NCBI GenBank assembly: GCA_958428675.1
Contig: CAUAGV010000061.1
Span: forward strand, 1 to 8,981
Origin: an uncultured Collinsella sp.
Lineage (GTDB): Bacteria; Actinomycetota; Coriobacteriia; Coriobacteriales; Coriobacteriaceae
Direction of reading: 5' to 3'
DNA length: 8,981 nt
Shown here: piece after piece, positions 1 through 7,341 of the stretch
Layout: every line of letters starts with the position of its first letter
How positions within the stretch are numbered: the first letter of the stretch is position 1
The notes under the pieces: model-generated
What the model was told of the DNA's origin: nothing
What the model saw: only the letters and a program-made list of their open reading frames with translations
The model's database searches: none
Translations under genes and position numbers: made by a program

Positions 1-477
1 GAAGAGCGTGAGGTCAAGTCGGTCAGCAATGAACGCACCTTTGCGAAAGATTTGACTGAGCGCGGGGACATCGAAGCGGCGATTGCGCTGCTGGGCGAGT
101 CAGTGGGACGCCGCCTGCGTCGTCAGGGACTAACGGGCGCCACGGTGACGCTCAAGCTCAAGTATTCGTATGGAAGCGGTCGCTCGGCACAGCGCCGGCT
201 GCCTCATCCGACCGACGATGAGAACATCTTCGTGGCAGTTGCGCTCGAACTGCTCGACAACATCTGGCAGGAAGGCATGCATGTTCGCTTAGCAGGCATC
301 GGCATGAGCGACTTTGACCATCAGGGCGGCATCCAGACCGACTTGTTCTGCGAAGTCGACGACCGCGGAGCCCAGTCGAGCGACCGACGCGACCTCTCGG
401 TTGCTATCGACGCCGTCCGAGACAAGTTCGGCGACACCGCCCTATCCTTCGGCCGCCAATCCCGCTTCAACGATTAA
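1..477 (+). CDS. dinB: DNA polymerase IV (Y-family), C-terminal part, 5' end outside window
   Basis: The plus-strand frame is open from base 1 to a TAA at 475-477 and gives the last 158 residues of the protein. The segment reading KSVSNERTFAKDLT matches the start of the little-finger domain of DinB/Pol IV, and the following LRRQGLTGATVTLKLKYS segment continues it. The catalytic palm and fingers would lie upstream. A TTG at position 52 could be mistaken for a start, but the residues before it (EEREVKSVSNERTF) are already typical DinB, so the gene is simply cut by the window edge. By family knowledge it is an error-prone translesion polymerase that binds the sliding clamp. The final residues (about 35 after CEVDD) are a polar tail. 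It converges on the rsfS operon with 98 bases between the stop codons. Confidence 0.9.
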   Translation, partial: EEREVKSVSNERTFAKDLTERGDIEAAIALLGESVGRRLRRQGLTGATVTLKLKYSYGSGRSAQRRLPHPTDDENIFVAVALELLDNIWQEGMHVRLAGIGMSDFDHQGGIQTDLFCEVDDRGAQSSDRRDLSVAIDAVRDKFGDTALSFGRQSRFND

Positions 478-487
478 CCGCCTTTGG

Positions 488-532
488 GCAAAAAGAAAGC
501 CGGGCAGGTACGGAAAACCGCAACTGCCCGGC
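488..532 (-). terminator. Intrinsic terminator ending the rsfS operon
   Basis: A perfect 9-bp GC-rich stem (GCCGGGCAG at 499-507 with CTGCCCGGC at 524-532) encloses a second small hairpin, CGG-AAAA-CCG at 511-520. On the minus strand the stem is followed by TTTCTTTTT (complement of 490-498), the T-tract expected of an intrinsic terminator. On the plus strand the stem is followed by AAAATGCG, so it does not look like a good terminator for dinB. It lies 43 bases past the rsfS stop codon. Confidence 0.85.
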
Positions 533-575
533 AAAATGCGCGAGGCTAACTAAAAACCCCGTATCAAATGAGCCA

Positions 576-1031
576 CTAGAGGAGGTCAAGGGGGAGCTGG
601 GGGGCGTCACCCCAGAGCTTTTCTAGGCGGTAGAAGTCGCGGGCTTCGGGAGTGAAGACGTGGACGACGACCGAGCCGTAGTCCATGAGCATCCAGGTCT
701 TCTGCTCACGGCCCTCGATGGAGAACGGATGCTCGCCGCAAGCCTCGGCGACCTTCTCCTCGATCTCGTCGACGATCGAATCGACCTGGCGGTTGTTGGT
801 ACCGGTGGCAAGCACAAAGTAGTCGCACACGTCGGAAAGCTCGGTCAGGGCGAGTACCTGCACGTCCTCGCCCTTCTTGTCGTAGGCGGCCTGCGCGGCG
901 GCGCGGGCGACATCCTCGGCGGCGACACCGCTCGCGGACAGCGAGGCGGCGGTGCGGTCGGACGTGGCAACGAAACTCTTGTGCTCCACACCTTCAAGAA
1001 TCTGCTCGTCAGTCATGGTCTCGTCGGCCAT
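576..1031 (-). CDS. rsfS: Ribosomal silencing factor RsfS (DUF143 family)
   Basis: This encodes a 151-residue protein. The C-terminal ~110 residues are a clear RsfS/YbeB (DUF143) domain, with DVCDYFVLATGTNNRQVDSI at about 67-86 and a closing segment WMLMDYGSVVVHVFTPEARD at about 113-132, then FYRLEKLW. By family knowledge RsfS binds ribosomal protein uL14 and blocks joining of the two ribosomal subunits when nutrients are scarce. The ATG at 1031 is chosen because AAAGAGG lies 6 bases upstream; a longer frame to 1076 would overlap the yqeK end and lacks such a site. The first ~36 residues are a polar Thr/Ser/Ala/Glu-rich extension not present in the short (~105-120 aa) family members. It is the last gene of the minus-strand operon, 28 bases after yqeK. 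Confidence 0.93.
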   Translation of the reverse strand: MADETMTDEQILEGVEHKSFVATSDRTAASLSASGVAAEDVARAAAQAAYDKKGEDVQVLALTELSDVCDYFVLATGTNNRQVDSIVDEIEEKVAEACGEHPFSIEGREQKTWMLMDYGSVVVHVFTPEARDFYRLEKLWGDAPQLPLDLL

Positions 1032-1037
1032 GGAATA

Positions 1038-1044
1038 CCTCTTT
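1038..1044 (-). promoter_or_regulatory. Ribosome binding site fixing the rsfS start
   Basis: AAAGAGG on the minus strand, 6 bases before the ATG at 1031. It supports the 151-residue start over the longer in-frame ATG at 1076. Confidence 0.7.
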
Positions 1045-1059
1045 CTAGACACACCCGAG

Positions 1060-1593
1060 CTAGCGCAGCTGCGCATAATGGTTGTAAATCGTAATAGCCG
1101 TGGGATAAAGATAGCGCCCGGACTGGATCACATAGACCAGACCCTGCGCAAAACAGGAGAAGAACAACTCGTCGAGCGAGGACTTCCCCACCATCTTGCG
1201 CAGCGCATGGGCATAGTCGCCGTGGCGGTTGGGCTCGATGGCATCGGCCACAAAGACCACCATATCGAGTGGCGTCATGTCGCAGGCACCCACGGTGTGA
1301 CGGTCGACGGCCTGGAAAACGGCCGGCGACAGCTCGGGAAAAAGCTGCGGAAGCTCATAGGCGGCAACAGGGCCATGTAAAAGCGGCGTCGCGGCAGACG
1401 GAGAGCCGGCAACCTTGATGCCATAGTGAAGCGCGCGGGCCACGAGCTCGTCATCGGAAAGAACCTTGTCCCAGTCGTGAATTAAGCCGGCGGCAGCGGC
1501 ATCAAAGCGGTCAACGCCGTAGACCTCGGCCAGATGAAGTGCGGTCTCGGCAACACCCAGCGAATGCACATAGCGCTTGCGCTTATCTTTCAT
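1060..1593 (-). CDS. yqeK: YqeK-type HD-domain diadenosine tetraphosphate hydrolase, probably N-terminally shortened
   Basis: The open part encodes 177 residues of a YqeK HD-family phosphohydrolase. All metal-site motifs are visible: H10 in RYVHSLGV, H39-D40 in GLIHDWDK, H73 in LLHGPVAAY, H99 in DRHTVG and D117 in FVADAIEPNR. By family knowledge YqeK splits Ap4A symmetrically into two ADP, limiting this stress nucleotide. The ATG at 1593 begins only 9 residues before the first metal histidine, whereas B. subtilis YqeK has about 20 residues there. The same frame continues upstream to an ATG overlapping the nadD stop, but is broken by a TAG at 1621-1623. So the listed start is probably a restart site rather than the ancestral start. 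The domain core looks intact and may be active; stability without the full first helix is uncertain. The TAG stop at 1060-1062 is followed by rsfS. Confidence 0.85.
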   Translation of the reverse strand: MKDKRKRYVHSLGVAETALHLAEVYGVDRFDAAAAGLIHDWDKVLSDDELVARALHYGIKVAGSPSAATPLLHGPVAAYELPQLFPELSPAVFQAVDRHTVGACDMTPLDMVVFVADAIEPNRHGDYAHALRKMVGKSSLDELFFSCFAQGLVYVIQSGRYLYPTAITIYNHYAQLR

Positions 1594-1680
1594 GCGAACA
1601 TCGAGCAGCTCTTGAATGCGCTAGAGCAGCGCGCGCTCATCGCCCTCAAACTGATCCTCTACCGACAACGTAGCCCCCAT
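1594..1680 (-). other. Probable original 5' end of yqeK, broken by an in-frame amber codon
   Basis: Reading the yqeK frame upstream from its first open ATG gives RIQELLDVR, then TAG (1621-1623), then 19 open codons back to an ATG at 1678-1680 (MGATLSVEDQFEGDERALL). That ATG shares its A with the TGA of nadD (TGATG), the usual layout of a translationally coupled gene. The RIQELLDVRM segment sits where the first helix of YqeK lies in B. subtilis. A single change, for example CAG or GAG to TAG, explains the interruption. Ribosomes ending at the TAG would meet the ATG at 1593 after 27 bases, so reinitiation is plausible. Confidence 0.75.
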
Positions 1681-2357
1681 CACTCAAAATCTTCTTGACC
1701 CAGATCGACATACAAACTGCGCTTGCGAATGTAGCCGAGCACAGACTCGCTCGTAAGATAGCGCACGCTCATGCCGCGGGCAACTCGCTTACGAATGTTC
1801 GTCGAGCTGATCGCCAGCGCCGGAATCTGAATATAGCGCACATCGAACGGCAGCCCCGACTCTTTGATTCGGGCACGCGCCGTATCGATATCAAAACCCG
1901 GTCGCGTCGCCGCAATAAAGGTAGCAAGCTCAGCGATTCGCTCGGCATCATGCCAGGTCACAATATCGATAATCGCGTCGGCGCCCGTAATAAAGTAGAG
2001 CTTTACCTGCGGCGGGTAAAAGTCGCGAAGGGCATGAAGCGTATCGGCAGTATAGGTCACGCCCGGACGGTCGATCTCGAAACGGCTCGCCAAAAAAGCC
2101 GGATTCGCGGCGGTGGCGAGGACCGTCATGGCATAACGGTCCTCGGCAGGCGTCACCGGTTTGTCGAGTTTAAAGGCGGGAGAGCCGGCCGGCATAAAGA
2201 GCACAGCGTCCAAGTCGAGCGACTCGCGCGCCTGCTCGGCAGTCACCAGGTGCCCGTAATGAATCGGGTCGAAGGTGCCGCCCATAATGCCAAGCCGAAA
2301 CTCTTGGCCCTCTTTTATGGGCAGCTCGGGCAGACCGATTCCACCGCGCAGCAACAT
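1680..2357 (-). CDS. nadD: Nicotinate-nucleotide adenylyltransferase
   Basis: A 225-residue protein with the hallmarks of NadD: the nucleotidyltransferase motif GGTFDPIHYGH at 26-36, GADA at 125-128 and the C-terminal ISSTNIR motif at 183-189. By family knowledge it transfers AMP from ATP to nicotinate mononucleotide, giving deamido-NAD in the cytoplasmic NAD pathway. The ATG at 2357 is supported by GGAGGG (2368-2373) 10 bases upstream, inside the end of obgE. This start leaves about 20 residues before the first beta strand (RLGIMGG), a little longer than usual. The gene begins 3 bases after the obgE TAA and its TGA overlaps an ATG of the original yqeK frame, so the three genes are probably translated as a coupled unit. 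Confidence 0.95.
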   Translation of the reverse strand: MLLRGGIGLPELPIKEGQEFRLGIMGGTFDPIHYGHLVTAEQARESLDLDAVLFMPAGSPAFKLDKPVTPAEDRYAMTVLATAANPAFLASRFEIDRPGVTYTADTLHALRDFYPPQVKLYFITGADAIIDIVTWHDAERIAELATFIAATRPGFDIDTARARIKESGLPFDVRYIQIPALAISSTNIRKRVARGMSVRYLTSESVLGYIRKRSLYVDLGQEDFE

Positions 2358-2360
2358 GGC

Positions 2361-3840
<1,480 letters not shown>

Positions 3841-3843
3841 TAC

Positions 3844-3886
3844 AAAAAGAGGGAGACCCTTGAATCCTAAAACTCAAGTGCCTCCC
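3844..3886 (-). terminator. Intrinsic terminator or attenuator between rpmA and obgE
   Basis: On the minus strand, GGGAG-GCA-CTTGA pairs with TCAAG-GGT-CTCCC around a 10-base loop. This is a 13-position stem with one G-T wobble and one A-G mismatch. It is followed directly by TCTTTTT. The hairpin begins 25 bases past the rpmA stop and ends just before the obgE ribosome binding site. It should lower transcription from the ribosomal protein genes into obgE. I see no separate obgE promoter after it, so termination is probably partial. Confidence 0.85.
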
Positions 3887-3911
3887 ACATATGTGCTCTA
3901 TGAAGGGTGAA

Positions 3912-4169
3912 TTACGCGTTCGCGAGCGGGCGTACGCTGACCCTGTGCTTGATACCCTTGTGGAACTCAACGGTACCGTCGACCAGCGCGAACAGCGTGT
4001 CGTCCTTACCACGGCCAACGTTCTCACCCGGGTGGATGTGCGTGCCGTGCTGACGGACGAGAATCGTGCCCGTGGTTACCGTCTGGCCGGCATAGCGCTT
4101 CGTGCCAAGGCGCTGACCGCGGGAGTCACGGCCATTACGGGAGGAACCGAGTCCTTTTTTGTGTGCCAT
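3912..4169 (-). CDS. rpmA: 50S ribosomal protein L27 (bL27)
   Basis: An 85-residue protein starting [16 protein letters not shown] and continuing with [21 protein letters not shown], a full-length bL27. By family knowledge its basic N-terminus reaches toward the peptidyl transferase centre and contacts tRNA. There is no N-terminal extension of the kind cleaved by the Prp protease in Firmicutes, and no prp gene lies between rplU and rpmA. It begins 33 bases after the rplU stop and is followed by a strong hairpin with a T-tract. Confidence 0.98.
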   Translation of the reverse strand: MAHKKGLGSSRNGRDSRGQRLGTKRYAGQTVTTGTILVRQHGTHIHPGENVGRGKDDTLFALVDGTVEFHKGIKHRVSVRPLANA

Positions 4170-4202
4170 TGTGTATACCTACTCTTTCGTTACGAGTGTA
4201 AT

Positions 4203-4577
4203 CTACTCGGCGACGGGAGCCTCGGCAACAGCCTCAGCCTCTGCCTTGACAGCCTTCTTGGCGCGGGAGGTAGCCTGGACCTTCACGATCTTCAGCTTGG
4301 TGAGCTGCTGACGGTGACCCTTCAGACGACGATAGCGCTTACGCTTGTGGAACTTGAAGACCAGCTGCTTCTCGCCCTTGAACTGCTCAACGATCTGAGC
4401 GGTAACCTTGGCCTTGGCCAGCTTGTCGGGATCGGTGACGATCTTCTTACCATCGTTGAGGAAGATAACCGGCAGGGTGACCTTGTCGCCCTCATTGCCC
4501 TCGATCTTCTCGACGGTGATGACATCGTCGGTGGCGACCTTGTACTGCTTGCCGCCCGTGTTAACGATTGCGTACAT
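4203..4577 (-). CDS. rplU: 50S ribosomal protein L21 (bL21)
   Basis: A 124-residue protein with the standard L21 opening MYAIVNTGGKQYKV and the family motif FHKRKRYRRLKGHRQQLTKLKI near residues 75-96. bL21 binds 23S rRNA in the large subunit. The ATG at 4577 is chosen over an ATG 7 codons upstream because the protein then begins as in other L21 proteins and GAAGGG lies 9 bases before it. After the conserved core there is an Ala/Glu/Lys-rich tail of about 20 residues (AVKAEAEAVAEAPVAE). The gene has its own near-consensus promoter, with a leader of about 35 bases. Confidence 0.97.
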   Translation of the reverse strand: MYAIVNTGGKQYKVATDDVITVEKIEGNEGDKVTLPVIFLNDGKKIVTDPDKLAKAKVTAQIVEQFKGEKQLVFKFHKRKRYRRLKGHRQQLTKLKIVKVQATSRAKKAVKAEAEAVAEAPVAE

Positions 4578-4586
4578 GTTTACTTG

Positions 4587-4592
4587 CCCTTC
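4587..4592 (-). promoter_or_regulatory. Ribosome binding site fixing the rplU start
   Basis: GAAGGG on the minus strand, 9 bases before the ATG at 4577. It overlaps the in-frame upstream ATG region and favours the MYAIV start. Confidence 0.75.
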
Positions 4593-4619
4593 ATGCATCA
4601 GTTAGTGCAACAGCCGAAT

Positions 4620-4648
4620 ATAGTAGCAGGCGAAAATAACCCCGTCAA
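4620..4648 (-). promoter_or_regulatory. Sigma-70-type promoter of rplU-rpmA
   Basis: On the minus strand, TTGACG (4643-4648) and TACTAT (4620-4625) are separated by exactly 17 bases. TGC lies directly before the -10, giving an extended -10 (TGn). Both hexamers match consensus at 5 of 6 positions. The -35 contains the TGA stop of the upstream DUF2344 gene. The expected transcript start is near 4612, about 35 bases before the rplU ATG. Confidence 0.8.
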
Positions 4649-5457
4649 CGAGTATGTGGAGCAAATCCACAAGTTCGCACAGGTATGGGGCTGACGAGTC
4701 GGCCCTCGTCGTCCTCGCATGCTTGATTCTGACGCTCGACATCGTAGGAGCAGATGGTCACGAGGTCTTGCATACCGGTGGAAACAATAGGTGCATCCAC
4801 GCCCGGGGTCAAGCCCTGCAACAAAACATCAGCAGCAGAAAGCAAAATTTCCGGACGCATGGAGCCCTCGTTGTCGGCATGGGTGTCGAGCATGAGCACC
4901 AAATGGTCCGGGCGCTCCCCCGCCGTGAGCTCATAGCCCACGAGCGTGTGATCCAAATCCAAGCGCTTGCTCTTTTTTCCGCGCGCGTAGTCGATGCCAT
5001 GGCCCGCGCGCAGCGTGTCGATCGCACGATGCACCTCGTCGGCGCTTACGGGCGCCTCGGGGTCCAGATGCAGGTCGATGCGATACGACAGGCGCGTGAG
5101 CTGCGCCGTCAACGCCGGCGTGCGCACGTCGATGTACGCCGCCTCGATGGGCGCCAGATCGGCCGGAGACGCCGCAGCCAGGCGCCCAAACGCCTCGTCG
5201 AGCGCCACGAACTCGGTCATAAACAGGTCATACCACTCACATGTCGACGACGTACCCACCGGTAGCGCCGAAGAGAAGCCCACGCGCATGTGCGGAGAGA
5301 AGCCCTGCGTGACGGCATAGGGAAGTCCCGCACGGCGCACGATGCGCTCAATGGTATGGATCACTTCGAGATGGCCCAGGTACTTAAGGCGATCGCGCTT
5401 GCCATAGCGAACACGAAGCCTAAAGAGCGAGGGGTTGTCGGTCAGGCGCTCACTCAT
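4645..5457 (-). CDS. Radical SAM-linked protein, TIGR03936 / DUF2344 family
   Basis: A 270-residue protein. Its N-terminal part, RVRYGKRDRLKYLGHLEVIH (about 15-34) followed by IVRRAGLPYAVTQGFSPHMR (about 39-58) and VGFSSALPVG, matches the DUF2344 / TIGR03936 family. That family is named for its link to a radical SAM protein, and in some bacteria the two are one chain. The biochemical role is unknown to me. The start ATG overlaps the radical SAM stop by four bases (ATGA), with GGGTGA just upstream, so the two proteins are probably made in equal amounts and work together. The C-terminal ~50 residues contain scattered cysteines (ICSYDVERQNQACED, RTCGFAPH). The stop codon lies within the -35 box of the rplU promoter. 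Confidence 0.88.
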   Translation of the reverse strand: MSERLTDNPSLFRLRVRYGKRDRLKYLGHLEVIHTIERIVRRAGLPYAVTQGFSPHMRVGFSSALPVGTSSTCEWYDLFMTEFVALDEAFGRLAAASPADLAPIEAAYIDVRTPALTAQLTRLSYRIDLHLDPEAPVSADEVHRAIDTLRAGHGIDYARGKKSKRLDLDHTLVGYELTAGERPDHLVLMLDTHADNEGSMRPEILLSAADVLLQGLTPGVDAPIVSTGMQDLVTICSYDVERQNQACEDDEGRLVSPIPVRTCGFAPHTR

Positions 5458-7331
5458 GCGCGATCACCCATCAATACATTCTTGGCGTGGAGCGTGGGGC
5501 AGATCCCGCAGCCGGTGCACGACGTGCGGGTGCAGTCGGGAGTCGTGACGCCCTCGAGCGAGCGACGGTACTCGCGCTCGAGAAAGCCGCGTGTGCAGCC
5601 GGGGCTCACGTGCTCCCACGGCAGGCGCCAGTCCAACTCGTAGGGCAGGTGCACGAGCTCATTGAGGTCGATGCCGTTTTTGGCAGCAGCCTCCTTCCAG
5701 TTATCGAGCGAGAAATGCTCTACCCAGGCGTCAAAGCGAGAGCCCGAGCGCCAAGCGTCGATGATGACGGGCGTCATGTCACGACCGGCGCGGGACAGTG
5801 CGGCCTCGATGAGCGAGGTCTCGGCATCGTGGTAATGCACGCGGACGGCACGGTTGCGAACGCTCGTGATAAGCAACTTCTGGCGACGTTTGACGTCGTC
5901 GTAGTCGAGCTGCGGGCACCACTGGAACGGCGTGGCAGCCTTGGGGATAAAGACCGAAACCGAGATCGACACCGAGATCGAGCCGCGACGAGCCTTGGGC
6001 ACCACGGAACGACCGAGCTCCAGCACGTGATCGGCCAGATTGGCGATGGCCACGATGTCCTCGTCGCGCTCGCCGGGAAGGCCCATCATAAAGTAGAGCT
6101 TCATGCGGTTCCAGCCGGCCTCGAAGGCCGCCTTGGCCGCACGGTCCAGGTCCTCCTCGGTCACGTTCTTGTTAATGATGTCGCGCATGCGCTGGCTGCC
6201 GGCCTCGGGCGCGAACGTCAGGCCGCCCTTCTTTTCGCCGGCAACCGACTCGGCCATATCCACGCCAAACGAATCCAGGCGCTGCGACGGAATAGACACG
6301 CGAATACCCGTATCCTCCAGGCGACGGTTGAGCCTGCCGAGCACGTCGCGAATGCAGGAGTGGTCGGTCGTGGAGAGCGAGGTCAGCGACACCTCGTCAT
6401 AGCCAGTCTTTTCCAGACCCTGAATCACCGACGAGACAATCTGGTCGGCCGAGCGCTCGCGCACTGGGCGATACGTCATGCCGGCCTGACAAAAACGACA
6501 GCCGCGGGCGCAGCCGCGCAGGATCTCGATAGACAGGCGGTCGTGAACCAGCTGCGCATAGGGCACGCACGACTGCGACAGCGGATTCGTGGCGCCGAAA
6601 TCCTCAACGACGCGCTTGTAGACCACGGTCGGCGCATCCTTGCCTTCACGCGGCACGGTGTAGCCATGCGGCGAGCAGGGCTCGTCGTGACGAACCTCAT
6701 AGAGCGACGGCACGTAGTTGCCGGCAATGGATGCAAGCTGCTCGACAATCTGCGCGCGCGGGACTCCTTCATCACGCAGGCGGCGATGCAGCTGGCAGGT
6801 CTCGAGCAGCGATTCCTCGCCCTCACCGATGAGGATGGCATCGAAGAAGGCCGCGTACGGCTCGGGGTTGTACACCGAGGGGCCGCCGGCGATGATAATG
6901 GGGTCGTCCTCGGTGCGGTCAGCCGCTAACAGCGGAATGCCAGCGAGGTCGAGAGCCTCGAGGAAGTTCGTCACCGCCATCTCGTGCGGCACATGCAAAC
7001 CGACGATATCAAACGAAGCGACCGGCGCTGCACCCTCGAGCGAGAGCAGCGGAATGCCTGCCTCGCGCATGGCATCACCCATATCGGGCCACGGCACATA
7101 GCCACGTTCGCAGGAGATGCCCTCGGCCTGGTTAAGGATGTTGTAGAGGATGGCGATACCCTGGTTGGGCAGACCGACCTCGTACACATCCGGATAGATC
7201 AGGCAGCAACGGTAGTCGGCATCGGCCTTGGAAAGCGTGCCCCACTCGTGATCGATATAGCGACTCGGCTTCTCGACCTTGGCGAGCAACGGCTCAATTA
7301 AATGAAAACAATCTTGGTACGGAACGCGCAA
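5454..7331 (-). CDS. TIGR03960-type radical SAM protein (B12-binding-like N-terminus)
   Basis: A 625-residue protein. Residues about 1-230 resemble the N-terminal region of TIGR03960 radical SAM proteins (KVEKPSRYIDHEWG, then LIYPDVYEVGLPNQGIAILY, and the GGPSVYNPEPYAAFFDAILIGEGE segment typical of B12-binding-like domains). The radical SAM cluster motif C-x3-C-x2-C is at C274, C278 and C281 (RGCARGCRFCQAG). FAPEAGSQRMRD at about 373-384 and the later FIPKAATPFQW continue the fold. A C-terminal cysteine group (C600, C605, C608, C611) may hold a second iron-sulfur cluster; this is inference. The substrate is unknown. The start is a TTG at 7331, with AGGGG 7 bases upstream overlapping the previous stop. 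It follows the DUF697-like gene by 10 bases and overlaps the DUF2344 gene by 4. Confidence 0.9.
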   Translation of the reverse strand: MRVPYQDCFHLIEPLLAKVEKPSRYIDHEWGTLSKADADYRCCLIYPDVYEVGLPNQGIAILYNILNQAEGISCERGYVPWPDMGDAMREAGIPLLSLEGAAPVASFDIVGLHVPHEMAVTNFLEALDLAGIPLLAADRTEDDPIIIAGGPSVYNPEPYAAFFDAILIGEGEESLLETCQLHRRLRDEGVPRAQIVEQLASIAGNYVPSLYEVRHDEPCSPHGYTVPREGKDAPTVVYKRVVEDFGATNPLSQSCVPYAQLVHDRLSIEILRGCARGCRFCQAGMTYRPVRERSADQIVSSVIQGLEKTGYDEVSLTSLSTTDHSCIRDVLGRLNRRLEDTGIRVSIPSQRLDSFGVDMAESVAGEKKGGLTFAPEAGSQRMRDIINKNVTEEDLDRAAKAAFEAGWNRMKLYFMMGLPGERDEDIVAIANLADHVLELGRSVVPKARRGSISVSISVSVFIPKAATPFQWCPQLDYDDVKRRQKLLITSVRNRAVRVHYHDAETSLIEAALSRAGRDMTPVIIDAWRSGSRFDAWVEHFSLDNWKEAAAKNGIDLNELVHLPYELDWRLPWEHVSPGCTRGFLEREYRRSLEGVTTPDCTRTSCTGCGICPTLHAKNVLMGDRA

Positions 7332-7341
7332 CGGAAAACCC

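Noticed and set aside
3886..3895. The 10-base palindrome CACATATGTG after rpmA
   Set aside because: Too short to call an operator, no matching copy was noticed nearby, and it sits between a stop codon and a terminator.
4578..4612. A structured L21 leader or riboswitch before rplU
   Set aside because: The predicted leader is only about 35 bases and shows no convincing stem beyond the short TGCA repeats.
5959..5982. A 12-base near-perfect tandem repeat inside the radical SAM gene (SISVSISVSV)
   Set aside because: The alternating Ser/hydrophobic strand occurs at the place where related proteins have a similar beta strand before FIPK, so there is no clear inserted repeat unit.
5487..6929. A 480-codon open frame on the plus strand opposite the radical SAM gene
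   Set aside because: The minus-strand gene has clear motifs throughout; the plus-strand translation is Arg/His/Ala-rich with no family resemblance.
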